Made by a program: the position numbers and the translations under genes | Part shown: in pieces, positions 16,680 to 24,398 of the stretch | How positions within the stretch are numbered: position 1 is the stretch's first letter | Layout of the letters: the number at the start of each line of letters is the position of its first letter | From: an uncultured Eubacteriales bacterium | Lineage (GTDB): Bacteria > Bacillota > Clostridia > Peptostreptococcales > Anaerovoracaceae | Direction: 5' to 3' | Assembly: GCA_902790905.1 (NCBI GenBank) | Contig: CADATO010000009.1 | Coordinates: 1 to 63,740 of the forward strand | Length of the DNA stretch: 63,740 nucleotides | Notes under the pieces: generated by a model | The model's input: the letters and a program-made list of their open reading frames with translations, nothing else | Database searches by the model: none | Told to the model about the DNA's origin: nothing

Positions 16680-17309
16680 ATGGAAGATATGACACTCAAA
16701 AGCTGCCGTTCTTTTGCAGAAGCGCTTGCCAGTGATGCGCCGACTCCCGGCGGCGGCGGTGCTTCGGCGCTGGCTGGTGCACTGGCAGCGGCGGTCGGGC
16801 ATATGGTCGGAGCGCTGACAGTCGGAAAGAAAAAGTACGCAGACGTGGAAGATGAGATCAGGGAACTGATGAAGCGCGGCGAAGCGCTGCAGGAATCGCT
16901 CCTCGATCTGGTTGCACAGGATGCGGAAGTCTTCGCACCGCTGGCGGCGGCGTACGGCATGCCCAAAGACACGGAAGAGCAGCGGGCGGAAAAAGACAGG
17001 GTCATGGAGACCTGCCTGCATGCTGCGTGCACAGTCCCCATGCAGATCATGGAAGCGTGCTGCGGCGTCATCGATCTGGCAACGGTGTTCGCCGAAAAGG
17101 GAAGCCGTCTGGCGGTCAGCGATGCGGGCGTGAGCGCGGTTCTCGCCGGAGCGGCACTGGAAGGCGCCAGCCTCAATGTCTTTATCAATACCAAATCGAT
17201 GAAAGACCGCGTGACAGCGGCCGCGCTGGAAGCCAAAGCCAACGGCATGCTGGATGTGTACACCGTCCGTGCGGCGGAAGTGTTCCGCGCGGTGCGCGAA
17301 GCGCTGTAG
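16680..17309 (+). CDS. fchA: FchA-type methenyltetrahydrofolate cyclohydrolase (cyclodeaminase/cyclohydrolase family)
   Basis: A 209-aa all-helical protein of the formiminotransferase-cyclodeaminase C-terminal family. The signature PTPGGGGASALAGALAAAVG is at about 21-40. In clostridia a stand-alone copy encoded beside fhs and folD is the methenyl-THF cyclohydrolase, interconverting 5,10-methenyl-THF and 10-formyl-THF. Here that assignment is strengthened because the downstream FolD lacks residues needed for this activity. No histidine-utilisation genes are nearby, which argues against formimino-THF cyclodeaminase. It is separated from folD by 36 bp. Confidence 0.85.
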   Translation: MEDMTLKSCRSFAEALASDAPTPGGGGASALAGALAAAVGHMVGALTVGKKKYADVEDEIRELMKRGEALQESLLDLVAQDAEVFAPLAAAYGMPKDTEEQRAEKDRVMETCLHAACTVPMQIMEACCGVIDLATVFAEKGSRLAVSDAGVSAVLAGAALEGASLNVFINTKSMKDRVTAAALEAKANGMLDVYTVRAAEVFRAVREAL

Positions 17310-17345
17310 CATCTGCAGCGGGATGAGATAAAGGAGAAACCACGT

Positions 17346-18194
17346 ATGGCAACAGTTTTATCTGGAAAAGAAGTGACAGCGGCGATCAATGCATCGCTCT
17401 CCGAGCGCTCGGCGGCGCTTCTTGCAGACGGCATCAGGCCGTGTCTTGCGATCGTCAGGCTCGGACAGGAACCGGGCGATATTGCGTATGAGCGCGGCGC
17501 GATGAAACGCGCGGAGGCGGTCGGCGTCGCGGTCAGGCAGTATGTGCTGCCGCGCACGGCATCGCAGGAGGAACTGCTGGCGGTGATCCGGGAGATCAAC
17601 GAAGACACGTCCGTGCACGGGGCGCTTCTTTTGCGGCCGTTCCCGGTGCAGATCGACGACCGGACGGTGCGCAATGCGCTGCGCGCCGAAAAGGACATGG
17701 ACGGCATCACGGACGCGTCTCTTGCGGGCGTCTTTACCAATACACCCTGCGGCTATGCGCCGTGCACAGCGGAAGCCTGTATGGCGGTGCTCGATCATTA
17801 CGGGATCGACCCGGCGGGCATGCGCACCACGGTCATCGGCCGGAGCTTGGTGATCGGCAAACCGATCGCGATGATGCTGCTGCGGCGCAATGCGACCGTG
17901 ACGATCTGCCATACGCGGACAAAGGATATGGCCCGGGAGATCCGGAGGGCCGAGCTCGTCATCGCTGCGGCAGGACAGCCGAAGATGGTGACGGCGGACA
18001 TGCTCAAGGACGGGCAGATCCTGATCGATGTCGGCGTCAATGTGGACGAGGAAGGCAACCTGTGCGGGGACGCGGACTACGAAGCGGCGGGGCATCTGGA
18101 TCTTTCTATCACACCGGTGCCGGGCGGCGTCGGGACGGTGACGAGTTCCGTGCTGATGCGTCACGTGATAGAGGCCGCGGAATCGCTCCGCTGA
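17346..18194 (+). CDS. folD: FolD-family methylene-THF dehydrogenase, probably lacking cyclohydrolase activity
   Basis: A 282-aa protein with the FolD two-domain fold, including TVIGRSLVIGKPIAMMLL and the C-terminal TPVPGGVGTVTSSVLM. The catalytic Tyr48 is present, but the position four residues on, the essential cyclohydrolase Lys (Lys56 in human MTHFD1), is Ala52 in the sequence YERGAMKR. The conserved Gln of GILVQLPLP is also replaced (GALLLRPFP, Leu96). The KDMDG aspartates remain. The family literature ties the Lys to cyclohydrolase activity while dehydrogenase can persist, so I infer a dehydrogenase working with the adjacent FchA. Similar YERGA forms occur in other clostridia. Confidence 0.9.
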   Translation: MATVLSGKEVTAAINASLSERSAALLADGIRPCLAIVRLGQEPGDIAYERGAMKRAEAVGVAVRQYVLPRTASQEELLAVIREINEDTSVHGALLLRPFPVQIDDRTVRNALRAEKDMDGITDASLAGVFTNTPCGYAPCTAEACMAVLDHYGIDPAGMRTTVIGRSLVIGKPIAMMLLRRNATVTICHTRTKDMAREIRRAELVIAAAGQPKMVTADMLKDGQILIDVGVNVDEEGNLCGDADYEAAGHLDLSITPVPGGVGTVTSSVLMRHVIEAAESLR

Positions 18195-18232
18195 GGCAGC
18201 GCCGACAACAAAAGCAGAAACCAAGAGTACAA

Positions 18233-18946
18233 ATGATGGATAAGAGCAAAGAGAGACAGAACCGAAAAGAAGAAAACACCGTTGATCTGGGCTTTGCGCG
18301 CCTCGACGGAGACCGCGCGGCGCGCACCGGTGAGCCGGAGACGATCTTCTGCCAGGGGAAGACGCCTGCGCAGGTTGCGGAGATCCTTCAGCAGCTGCTG
18401 CAGATACACCCGGAGGAGAACATCCTGGGAACGCGGGCGAACGAAGCTGCGTATCTGGCCGCAAAGGAACTGGTGCCGGATGTCTGTTATGACGAGATGG
18501 CGCGCGTGCTGTACGTCCGCCGGACGGATGAGACAGACGGCCGGTCGGTTGCCGTGATCAGTGCGGGGACAGCAGACATGCCGGTGGCGGAAGAAGCGGC
18601 GCTTTGCGCATCGCTGTTCGGACACGACGTTGTGCGCATCTATGATGTCGGCGTGGCCGGCGTGCACAGGCTGCTCGCCCATGAAGAAACGATCCGGGCG
18701 TGCGATGTTGTCATCGTGGTCGCCGGGATGGAAGGGGCGCTGGCCAGCGTGGTCGGCGGTCTTGTCGCATCGCCCGTCATCGCCGTTCCGACGTCGGTGG
18801 GATACGGGTCGAGTTTTGAAGGGCTGGCAGCGCTGCTCGCCATGCTCAACAGCTGTGCGAACGGAGTCGGTGTGGTCAACATTGACAATGGATTCGGCGC
18901 CGCATGTCTGGCGGATAAGATCCTGAAAACCGTCGCTGATCATTGA
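18233..18946 (+). CDS. larB: LarB-like pyridinium-3,5-biscarboxylate mononucleotide synthase (PurE-related)
   Basis: A 237-aa protein with a PurE/AIR-carboxylase-like C-terminal domain. The segments VAVISAGTADMPVAEEA, DVVIVVAGMEGALASVVGGL and PVIAVPTSVGYG match LarB. LarB carboxylates nicotinic acid adenine dinucleotide in synthesis of the nickel-pincer cofactor of lactate racemase. The N-terminal 40 residues are charged. ATG at 18233 and 18236 are both possible, without a strong Shine-Dalgarno. It is followed after 22 bp by a LarC-like gene, but larA and larE are not in the window, so the client enzyme is unknown. Confidence 0.85.
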   Translation: MMDKSKERQNRKEENTVDLGFARLDGDRAARTGEPETIFCQGKTPAQVAEILQQLLQIHPEENILGTRANEAAYLAAKELVPDVCYDEMARVLYVRRTDETDGRSVAVISAGTADMPVAEEAALCASLFGHDVVRIYDVGVAGVHRLLAHEETIRACDVVIVVAGMEGALASVVGGLVASPVIAVPTSVGYGSSFEGLAALLAMLNSCANGVGVVNIDNGFGAACLADKILKTVADH

Positions 18947-18968
18947 GTAAGAAAGGAAGACATCAGCG

Positions 18969-19661
18969 ATGAGCAGTATTTATATCGATTGCACGAACGG
19001 TATCAGCAGCGACATGGTGCTTATGGCCCTGCGGGGGCTCGGGGCACAGGCGGACCTGACCGGAAAACTGCATTTCCACGGGCGTGACCACGATCACGGG
19101 CATGCGCACGAACATGAACATGACCACGGACATACCTATGCGCACGGGCACGCTTCCTATCAGGATGTGCTGCATGTGATCGAGCACAGCCTTGTCAGCG
19201 AGCAGGTCAAAGAGACAGCCCGCTCGATCTATGGTGTGATCGCCAGAGCTGAGGCCAGCGTACATGGTGCAACGCTCGAGACCGTGCGTTTCCACGAGGT
19301 CGGCCGCAGGGAAGCGATTGAAAACATTCTCGCAATCGCAGCGGGGTTGGAGGAACTCGGGGTGGAAGAGGTCTTCTGCTCGGAGGTCCATGACGGATAC
19401 GGAACGATCCTCTGCAGCCACGGGGAGATCCCTGTGCCGGTGCCGGCCGTCGCCGCTATGATGAAGGAGAGCGACCTGACTTTTGCGACCGATGACATCC
19501 CGACAGAGATGGTCACCCCCAGCGGGCTTGGCGTCCTGATGGGGATCGGCGCCAAAGGTACGAAAGAGATGCCGGAGCGATTCCGCGGGGCAAAGGAAGC
19601 CACCGGCAGAGGCGGCCGTGACATCGGCCGTGACGGACTGCATATCCGGCTGGCAGAATAG
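18969..19661 (+). CDS. larC: Short LarC-like nickel insertion protein (LarC1 portion only), His-rich
   Basis: A 230-aa protein matching the N-terminal half of LarC, which inserts nickel into the pincer cofactor by CTP-dependent cyclometallation. It begins IYIDCTNGISSDMVL, resembling the family's YLDCxxGISGDM start, and carries a histidine/aspartate-rich loop (about 40-64; HDHGHAHEHEHDHGH) likely to bind metal. VRFHEVGRREAIENI and IPTEMVTPSGLGVL are conserved. Full LarC is about 400 aa, and in Lactobacillus LarC1 and LarC2 are joined by programmed frameshifting; here the stop is followed by 150 bp of non-coding DNA with no LarC2 sequence. The family is clear, activity is uncertain. Confidence 0.8.
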   Translation: MSSIYIDCTNGISSDMVLMALRGLGAQADLTGKLHFHGRDHDHGHAHEHEHDHGHTYAHGHASYQDVLHVIEHSLVSEQVKETARSIYGVIARAEASVHGATLETVRFHEVGRREAIENILAIAAGLEELGVEEVFCSEVHDGYGTILCSHGEIPVPVPAVAAMMKESDLTFATDDIPTEMVTPSGLGVLMGIGAKGTKEMPERFRGAKEATGRGGRDIGRDGLHIRLAE

Positions 19662-19811
19662 CACTTCGCGGCGGAAAAAGTGCAGCCTGCAAAAATTACA
19701 GCAATCTTTAGTTTTCCTAAAGGTAATACTTATTTGCAGCGGGTAGGATGAAACTGCGAAGTTATCATCCTGAGGCTGCATGGTGTTACCCGGCAGTACG
19801 GAGAAGGACGC

Positions 19812-20522
19812 ATGACACACAAGATCCTGATCGCAGAAGACGATAAAGACATCATCGAACTCCTGTCGCTGTATCTTAGCGGGGAGGGATTTGACATCCT
19901 TGCGGCGGAAAACGGCCGCGAGGCGCTGACGATCGCAAAAAGCGAAGATGTGTCCGCTGCGCTCGTTGACATCATGATGCCGGTCATGAACGGCTATGAG
20001 TTCATCCGCGAACTCCGGACGTTCAGCCAGATCCCGGTCATCATTCTGTCGGCAAGAGATCTCGACCAGGACCGTATCCTGGGCCTCAACATCGGGGCGG
20101 ACGCCTATCTGACAAAGCCGTTCAATCCGCTTGAGGTGGTGGCGTACGTCAAGTCCGCCGTCCGCCGCTGGGAGTCTACAAAGACGCTGGCAGCCGAGGA
20201 GACCGGCAAGGTTGTCGTCGGCGAACTGGAACTCGACCAGGAACGGTTTACACTCAGAAAGAATGGTGTGCCGGTGCAGCTGACCAGCTCTGAGCTGAAG
20301 ATCATCAGCAAGATGATGAAGGCGCCGGAGCATGTGTTCACCAAAGCACAGCTGTATGAGTGCATCAACGGCGAGTTTTACGACAGCGATGACAACACCA
20401 TGATGGTGCACATCTCCAATCTGCGCGCCAAGGTCGAGGATGACCCTTCGCATCCGCGTTACATCAAGACAGTACGGGGACTGGGGTACAAGATTGAAGA
20501 CGGCAGGCCGGAAGATCACTAA
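19812..20522 (+). CDS. OmpR/PhoB-family response regulator
   Basis: A 236-aa two-domain regulator. The receiver domain (1-118) has the acidic pocket EDD (9-11), the phosphoacceptor Asp in LVDIMMP (about 55) and Lys in TKPFNP. The C-terminal winged helix shows QLTSSELKIISKMMKAPE and SNLRAKVEDDPSHPRYIKTVRGLGYK. Its gene overlaps the kinase gene, and two ABC transporter genes follow, a layout typical of envelope-stress or antimicrobial-peptide-sensing systems. The 150 bp upstream (19662-19811) have a small hairpin GCACTT/AAGTGC (19661-19683) and no convincing promoter. Confidence 0.93.
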   Translation: MTHKILIAEDDKDIIELLSLYLSGEGFDILAAENGREALTIAKSEDVSAALVDIMMPVMNGYEFIRELRTFSQIPVIILSARDLDQDRILGLNIGADAYLTKPFNPLEVVAYVKSAVRRWESTKTLAAEETGKVVVGELELDQERFTLRKNGVPVQLTSSELKIISKMMKAPEHVFTKAQLYECINGEFYDSDDNTMMVHISNLRAKVEDDPSHPRYIKTVRGLGYKIEDGRPEDH

Positions 20523-22128
20523 TGCGCTGAGCGCGCTCCGGGACCGCGGTGTGGTCCGGACCAATATCCTGGTATTTCTGCTATCGGCAGCGGCGCTGCT
20601 GCTGCTCTTTGCGTTGGTCAGCCTGGGTGTGCGTATGGTGTACAACTACACCTATGACGGCGAATACTATGCGATCACGACAGAGGCGTTCCCGGAACTT
20701 CTGGAGGATGATTTTGCATCGCTGCAGGCGGGCCGCAGCGAACTGGACTTCGTGGTCTTTGACGAGAACGGAGAGTGCCTCTACGCAACCGACGAGACGA
20801 TGGCAAGCGGATACCGGGCGGAGGACGCGATGTTCATCGGCGAATACGACGAGGAAACCTATTGGAATGTGGCCGAAACCGTCGATGGTGATGATAAAAA
20901 GTATTATGTAACTAAGTATAAAATCAACTACGAGGACGATGAAGACTACTACCTGGGGAGCGCGATCCTGGATGCGGATTATACGGTCCTCGAAAGCGAT
21001 ATCCTGACACCGGGGCAGCAGATCACCTGGCAGCAGATCGACATCATGATGGAGAGTTATGCGTCCGGACAGCTCTATAAGTATTCGTATACGAATGCCG
21101 ACGGGGCGCAGAGATTGCTGTTTTATACCGAATACGACATGGAATACCTGTACAATGAGCAGAACAGCCAGGCCCGGCGGGCATCAGGGCTTCTGTATCT
21201 GCTGTTCTTCGTGCTGGCGGTGGCGATCGTCATCCTGCAGGCATTCTGGACAAGGCGCGTGACGAGGCGGTATCTGAAACCGCTCGACGAAGCAATCACG
21301 GCGTATGGCAGCGGGCAGCGGGCGGATATTGATGAAAAGGACCTTGCTGTCGAATTCCGTCCCGTTGCATCGAACTTCAACAAACTGATGGACAGACTCG
21401 ATGCCGCCAACGCAGAAAAAGACCGCGTCTATGAGGAACGGCAGCGCGTGATCGCGGATGTGTCCCATGATCTCCGGACCCCGCTGACGGTCATCCAGGG
21501 GTATTCCCAGGCGTTCCTTGAGGGACGTGTGCCGGAGGATAAGGAATCGCAATATATGGGCACGATCCATGAAAAGTCCGTGCAGAGCGCGGATATGATC
21601 AACATGCTCTTCGACTATACGAAGATGGAGCACCCGGACTTTGCACCGGACCGGCAGCCGGTCGACCTCACGGAGGTCACGCTGGAGTATCTGACCGGGA
21701 AAAAAGAAGAACTCATCGGGCAGGGCGACGGACTGGTCTGGGCCCTGCCGGAGCATCCGGTCATGTATGCCTGCGATCTGCGCCTGCTCTACCGGCTGTA
21801 TGACAATCTGATCGGCAACGCGGCGAAGCATAATGAGCCGGGCACGACGATATACTTTACGCTGGAAGAACGGCGGTTTGACATCCGCATCACGATCGCG
21901 GACAACGGGAAAGGGCTGCCTGAGGAGCTGAAAAAGACGCTGTTCAATCCGTTTGTCACAGGCAACCGGGCCAGGACATCCGGCGGCGGCACAGGCCTTG
22001 GCATGACGATCGCAAAGCGCATCGTCGACCTGCACGGCGGCAGCATCCGGCTCGTGGATCCGCCCGAAGAAGGGAAGGCAACAGAATTCGAGATCATCTT
22101 TCATAAAGGAGACCCGCAATGGGCATGA
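20494..22128 (+). CDS. Membrane sensor histidine kinase
   Basis: About 544 aa: transmembrane helix 1 (about 20-42), an acidic, Tyr-rich extracytoplasmic domain of about 190 residues, helix 2, a HAMP-like linker, HisKA with VSHDLRTPLTVIQGY (phosphoacceptor His) and a HATPase domain with the N-box NLIGNAAKHN, DNGKGLP and GTGLGMTIAKRI. The start is uncertain: the frame is open from an ATG at 20440, which would overlap the regulator by 83 bp; a TTG at 20494 preceded by GGGG and a GTG at 20549 are alternatives. The 3' end overlaps the ABC gene by 10 bp, so kinase and transporter are translationally coupled. Confidence 0.9.
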   Translation: MKTAGRKITNALSALRDRGVVRTNILVFLLSAAALLLLFALVSLGVRMVYNYTYDGEYYAITTEAFPELLEDDFASLQAGRSELDFVVFDENGECLYATDETMASGYRAEDAMFIGEYDEETYWNVAETVDGDDKKYYVTKYKINYEDDEDYYLGSAILDADYTVLESDILTPGQQITWQQIDIMMESYASGQLYKYSYTNADGAQRLLFYTEYDMEYLYNEQNSQARRASGLLYLLFFVLAVAIVILQAFWTRRVTRRYLKPLDEAITAYGSGQRADIDEKDLAVEFRPVASNFNKLMDRLDAANAEKDRVYEERQRVIADVSHDLRTPLTVIQGYSQAFLEGRVPEDKESQYMGTIHEKSVQSADMINMLFDYTKMEHPDFAPDRQPVDLTEVTLEYLTGKKEELIGQGDGLVWALPEHPVMYACDLRLLYRLYDNLIGNAAKHNEPGTTIYFTLEERRFDIRITIADNGKGLPEELKKTLFNPFVTGNRARTSGGGTGLGMTIAKRIVDLHGGSIRLVDPPEEGKATEFEIIFHKGDPQWA

Positions 22129-24395
22129 TCAGACTGAAAAACGTTTCAAAATTCTACTACAGCAAGGGGATCATCGCCAGCGGCATCACGAGGATCAACC
22201 TCGATCTGGATGTCGGCGAGTTTGTGGTGATCACCGGCGAGTCGGGCAGCGGCAAATCGACCCTGCTCAATGTCATCTCGGGCCTCGACACCTATGAAGA
22301 GGGCGAGATGTACATCGAGGGCAAGGAGACGAGCCACTATGTCGCGACGGACTTCGAAGGCTACCGCCAGAAGTATATCTCGAGCATCTTCCAGAGTTTC
22401 AATCTGGTCTCCAGCTATACCGTCTACCAGAACGTGGCGCTGGCCATGCAGATCGACGGAAGATCGTCCGCTGAGATCAAGGAGAAGGTGCCGGCTATCA
22501 TCGAGAAGGTGGGGCTGACTGCCTATAAGAATCGCAAAGTCTCCAGGCTTTCCGGCGGCCAGAAGCAGCGCGTTGCGATCGCCCGTGCGCTGGCCAAGGA
22601 GACAAAGATCCTGGTCGCGGACGAGCCGACGGGCAACCTCGACAGCGCTTCCGCGGCAGGCATCGTGGACCTTCTCACCGGCATCGCCAAAGATAAACTG
22701 GTCATCGTGGTCACGCACAACTACGACCAGTTCAGCGACCATGCCACCCGCGTCATCAAGATGCACGACGGCAAGATCGTCGAAGACACCGGCGTGAAGA
22801 AGGCGGGGGATAAGATATCGCAGGAGGAAAAGGCGGCCGAAGAGGAACGGGCAGACGCCGCTTTGCAGCGCGACCCGAAGGAAGACACCCAAGGCCGCAG
22901 GAACACGATCTCCTACGGCACGCAGCTCAGGCTCGGCATCCGCAACACGTTCAACCTGCCGGCCAAGTTCCTGCTGCTTCTGCTGGTGTTCCTGTTTGTG
23001 GTGAGCGCCGTCAGCTCGCAGTACGTATCGGTCAAGCAGCAGCAGGACACCGTGTCGGAGGTGGGCTTCAACACCTATTTCAGTCACTATGACCCCAAGC
23101 GGATCGTCGTGGAGAAGCAGGACCGCAGCCCGTTCACAAGGGCGGATTACGAGGCGCTGGAGAACGCGCCTCATGTGGAAAAGCTCATCCGCGAGGACAT
23201 GATCTACGATTCGCAGGTCTACATTGAGAACGACCAGTTCTCCTTCTATGGTTACCCGCTCAATATCAGTTCTCTCGAAGATGAGATCACCTTCGGCGGC
23301 CTGCCGCAGGCGGACGACGAAGTGGTCCTGTCCGGCTATGACGATGGCTGGACGTTCGGAGAAGAGCCGGAGAAGCTGGTCGGGAACACCTACACGATCT
23401 ACGGGGACGACGGCACGGAGCGCAAGGTGAAAGTTGCCGGCATTGTCTTCAAGGAATACGACGAAGATGACTATTACGGCGAAGGGGAAGTCTATTTCTC
23501 CGACGCGATGGTGGTGGAGATCCGCAAGAGCATGTATGCGTCGCGCGCTACCACGACGATGCATATCAACGGCTCCGACATCCAGCTGATGCCCGGTGCG
23601 GGCGGCCTGATGGTCAACGACAAAGTGCCGGAAGGGTATGTGCTGATCTCCACGTCCTGGGATCCGATGTTCAAAAAGGGCTATGCGGCGGGCAACGACG
23701 TGAATATCCACGTCAAGACGATCTATTACGAGGCCGATCTGCCGCTGACCATCATGGGCACCTACGGTGAGAAGACGTTTAAGGACAAGACCGGTCTTGA
23801 CAATCTGGCTGAGCATGAAGGGGAGGTCTTCATCAACCCGCAGGACTACCGCCGTCTCTACGAGCGCGGCAGCTATCAGGCGAGCGTGTTCATCGACGAT
23901 ACCCGCGAGATGGAGGGCATGGTGGACATGCTGGAGCGGGGCGGCTATCACGTCCTGGTGCTCAAGGATCATATCTTCAACTTCATGGACGGTGAGCTGA
24001 TCAGCATCATCTCGGTGCCGCTGGCGGTCATCGTCTGCCTGGCGGTCTTCTTCATCGCCTACTTTGTCATCCGGCTGATCTTAAAGTCGCGGGGCGTCTA
24101 CTTTGCGACGGTGAGAATGCTGGGGATGGGCAGAAAACCGGCGCGGCGCATCATGCGGGTGGAGCTTGTGCTGGTCTGCCTGATCGCCTTTGCGGTCTTC
24201 CTGCTGTTTATCTATCTGAATTATCTGGGCGTGATCTACCGCGAACAGCTGATGAACTGCATCCTGTATCTGACGATGCGGGACTACATCCTGCTGGCGG
24301 CGATCCTGCTCGTGATGGCCGTGCTGATCGCAGGCAGATTCATGCGGTCGATCTTCAAGAGTTCCGCCATGGGCGCTTACAGAGAGGAGGCGTAG
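22119..24395 (+). CDS. ABC transporter, ATPase-FtsX/MacB-type permease fusion 1
   Basis: A 758-aa fusion. The N-terminal ATPase (1-225) has Walker A GESGSGKST (40-48), signature LSGGQKQRVAIARAL and Walker B ILVADEPTGNLDS. An acidic linker follows, then TM1 (about 285-305), a roughly 330-residue extracytoplasmic domain and three more helices. MacB/FtsX-like exporters of this form act on peptides, lipids or antimicrobials, or transmit a mechanical signal. It overlaps the kinase gene by 10 bp and precedes a second, non-identical fusion by 3 bp, so the two may form a heterodimer. No periplasmic-adaptor gene is present, as expected for a monoderm. Confidence 0.88.
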   Translation: MGMIRLKNVSKFYYSKGIIASGITRINLDLDVGEFVVITGESGSGKSTLLNVISGLDTYEEGEMYIEGKETSHYVATDFEGYRQKYISSIFQSFNLVSSYTVYQNVALAMQIDGRSSAEIKEKVPAIIEKVGLTAYKNRKVSRLSGGQKQRVAIARALAKETKILVADEPTGNLDSASAAGIVDLLTGIAKDKLVIVVTHNYDQFSDHATRVIKMHDGKIVEDTGVKKAGDKISQEEKAAEEERADAALQRDPKEDTQGRRNTISYGTQLRLGIRNTFNLPAKFLLLLLVFLFVVSAVSSQYVSVKQQQDTVSEVGFNTYFSHYDPKRIVVEKQDRSPFTRADYEALENAPHVEKLIREDMIYDSQVYIENDQFSFYGYPLNISSLEDEITFGGLPQADDEVVLSGYDDGWTFGEEPEKLVGNTYTIYGDDGTERKVKVAGIVFKEYDEDDYYGEGEVYFSDAMVVEIRKSMYASRATTTMHINGSDIQLMPGAGGLMVNDKVPEGYVLISTSWDPMFKKGYAAGNDVNIHVKTIYYEADLPLTIMGTYGEKTFKDKTGLDNLAEHEGEVFINPQDYRRLYERGSYQASVFIDDTREMEGMVDMLERGGYHVLVLKDHIFNFMDGELISIISVPLAVIVCLAVFFIAYFVIRLILKSRGVYFATVRMLGMGRKPARRIMRVELVLVCLIAFAVFLLFIYLNYLGVIYREQLMNCILYLTMRDYILLAAILLVMAVLIAGRFMRSIFKSSAMGAYREEA

Positions 24396-24398
24396 AAC

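Noticed and set aside
19640-19811. A programmed frameshift joining larC to a LarC2 part
   Set aside because: I saw no LarC2-like sequence in any frame of the 150 bp after the stop, and the next gene is the response regulator.
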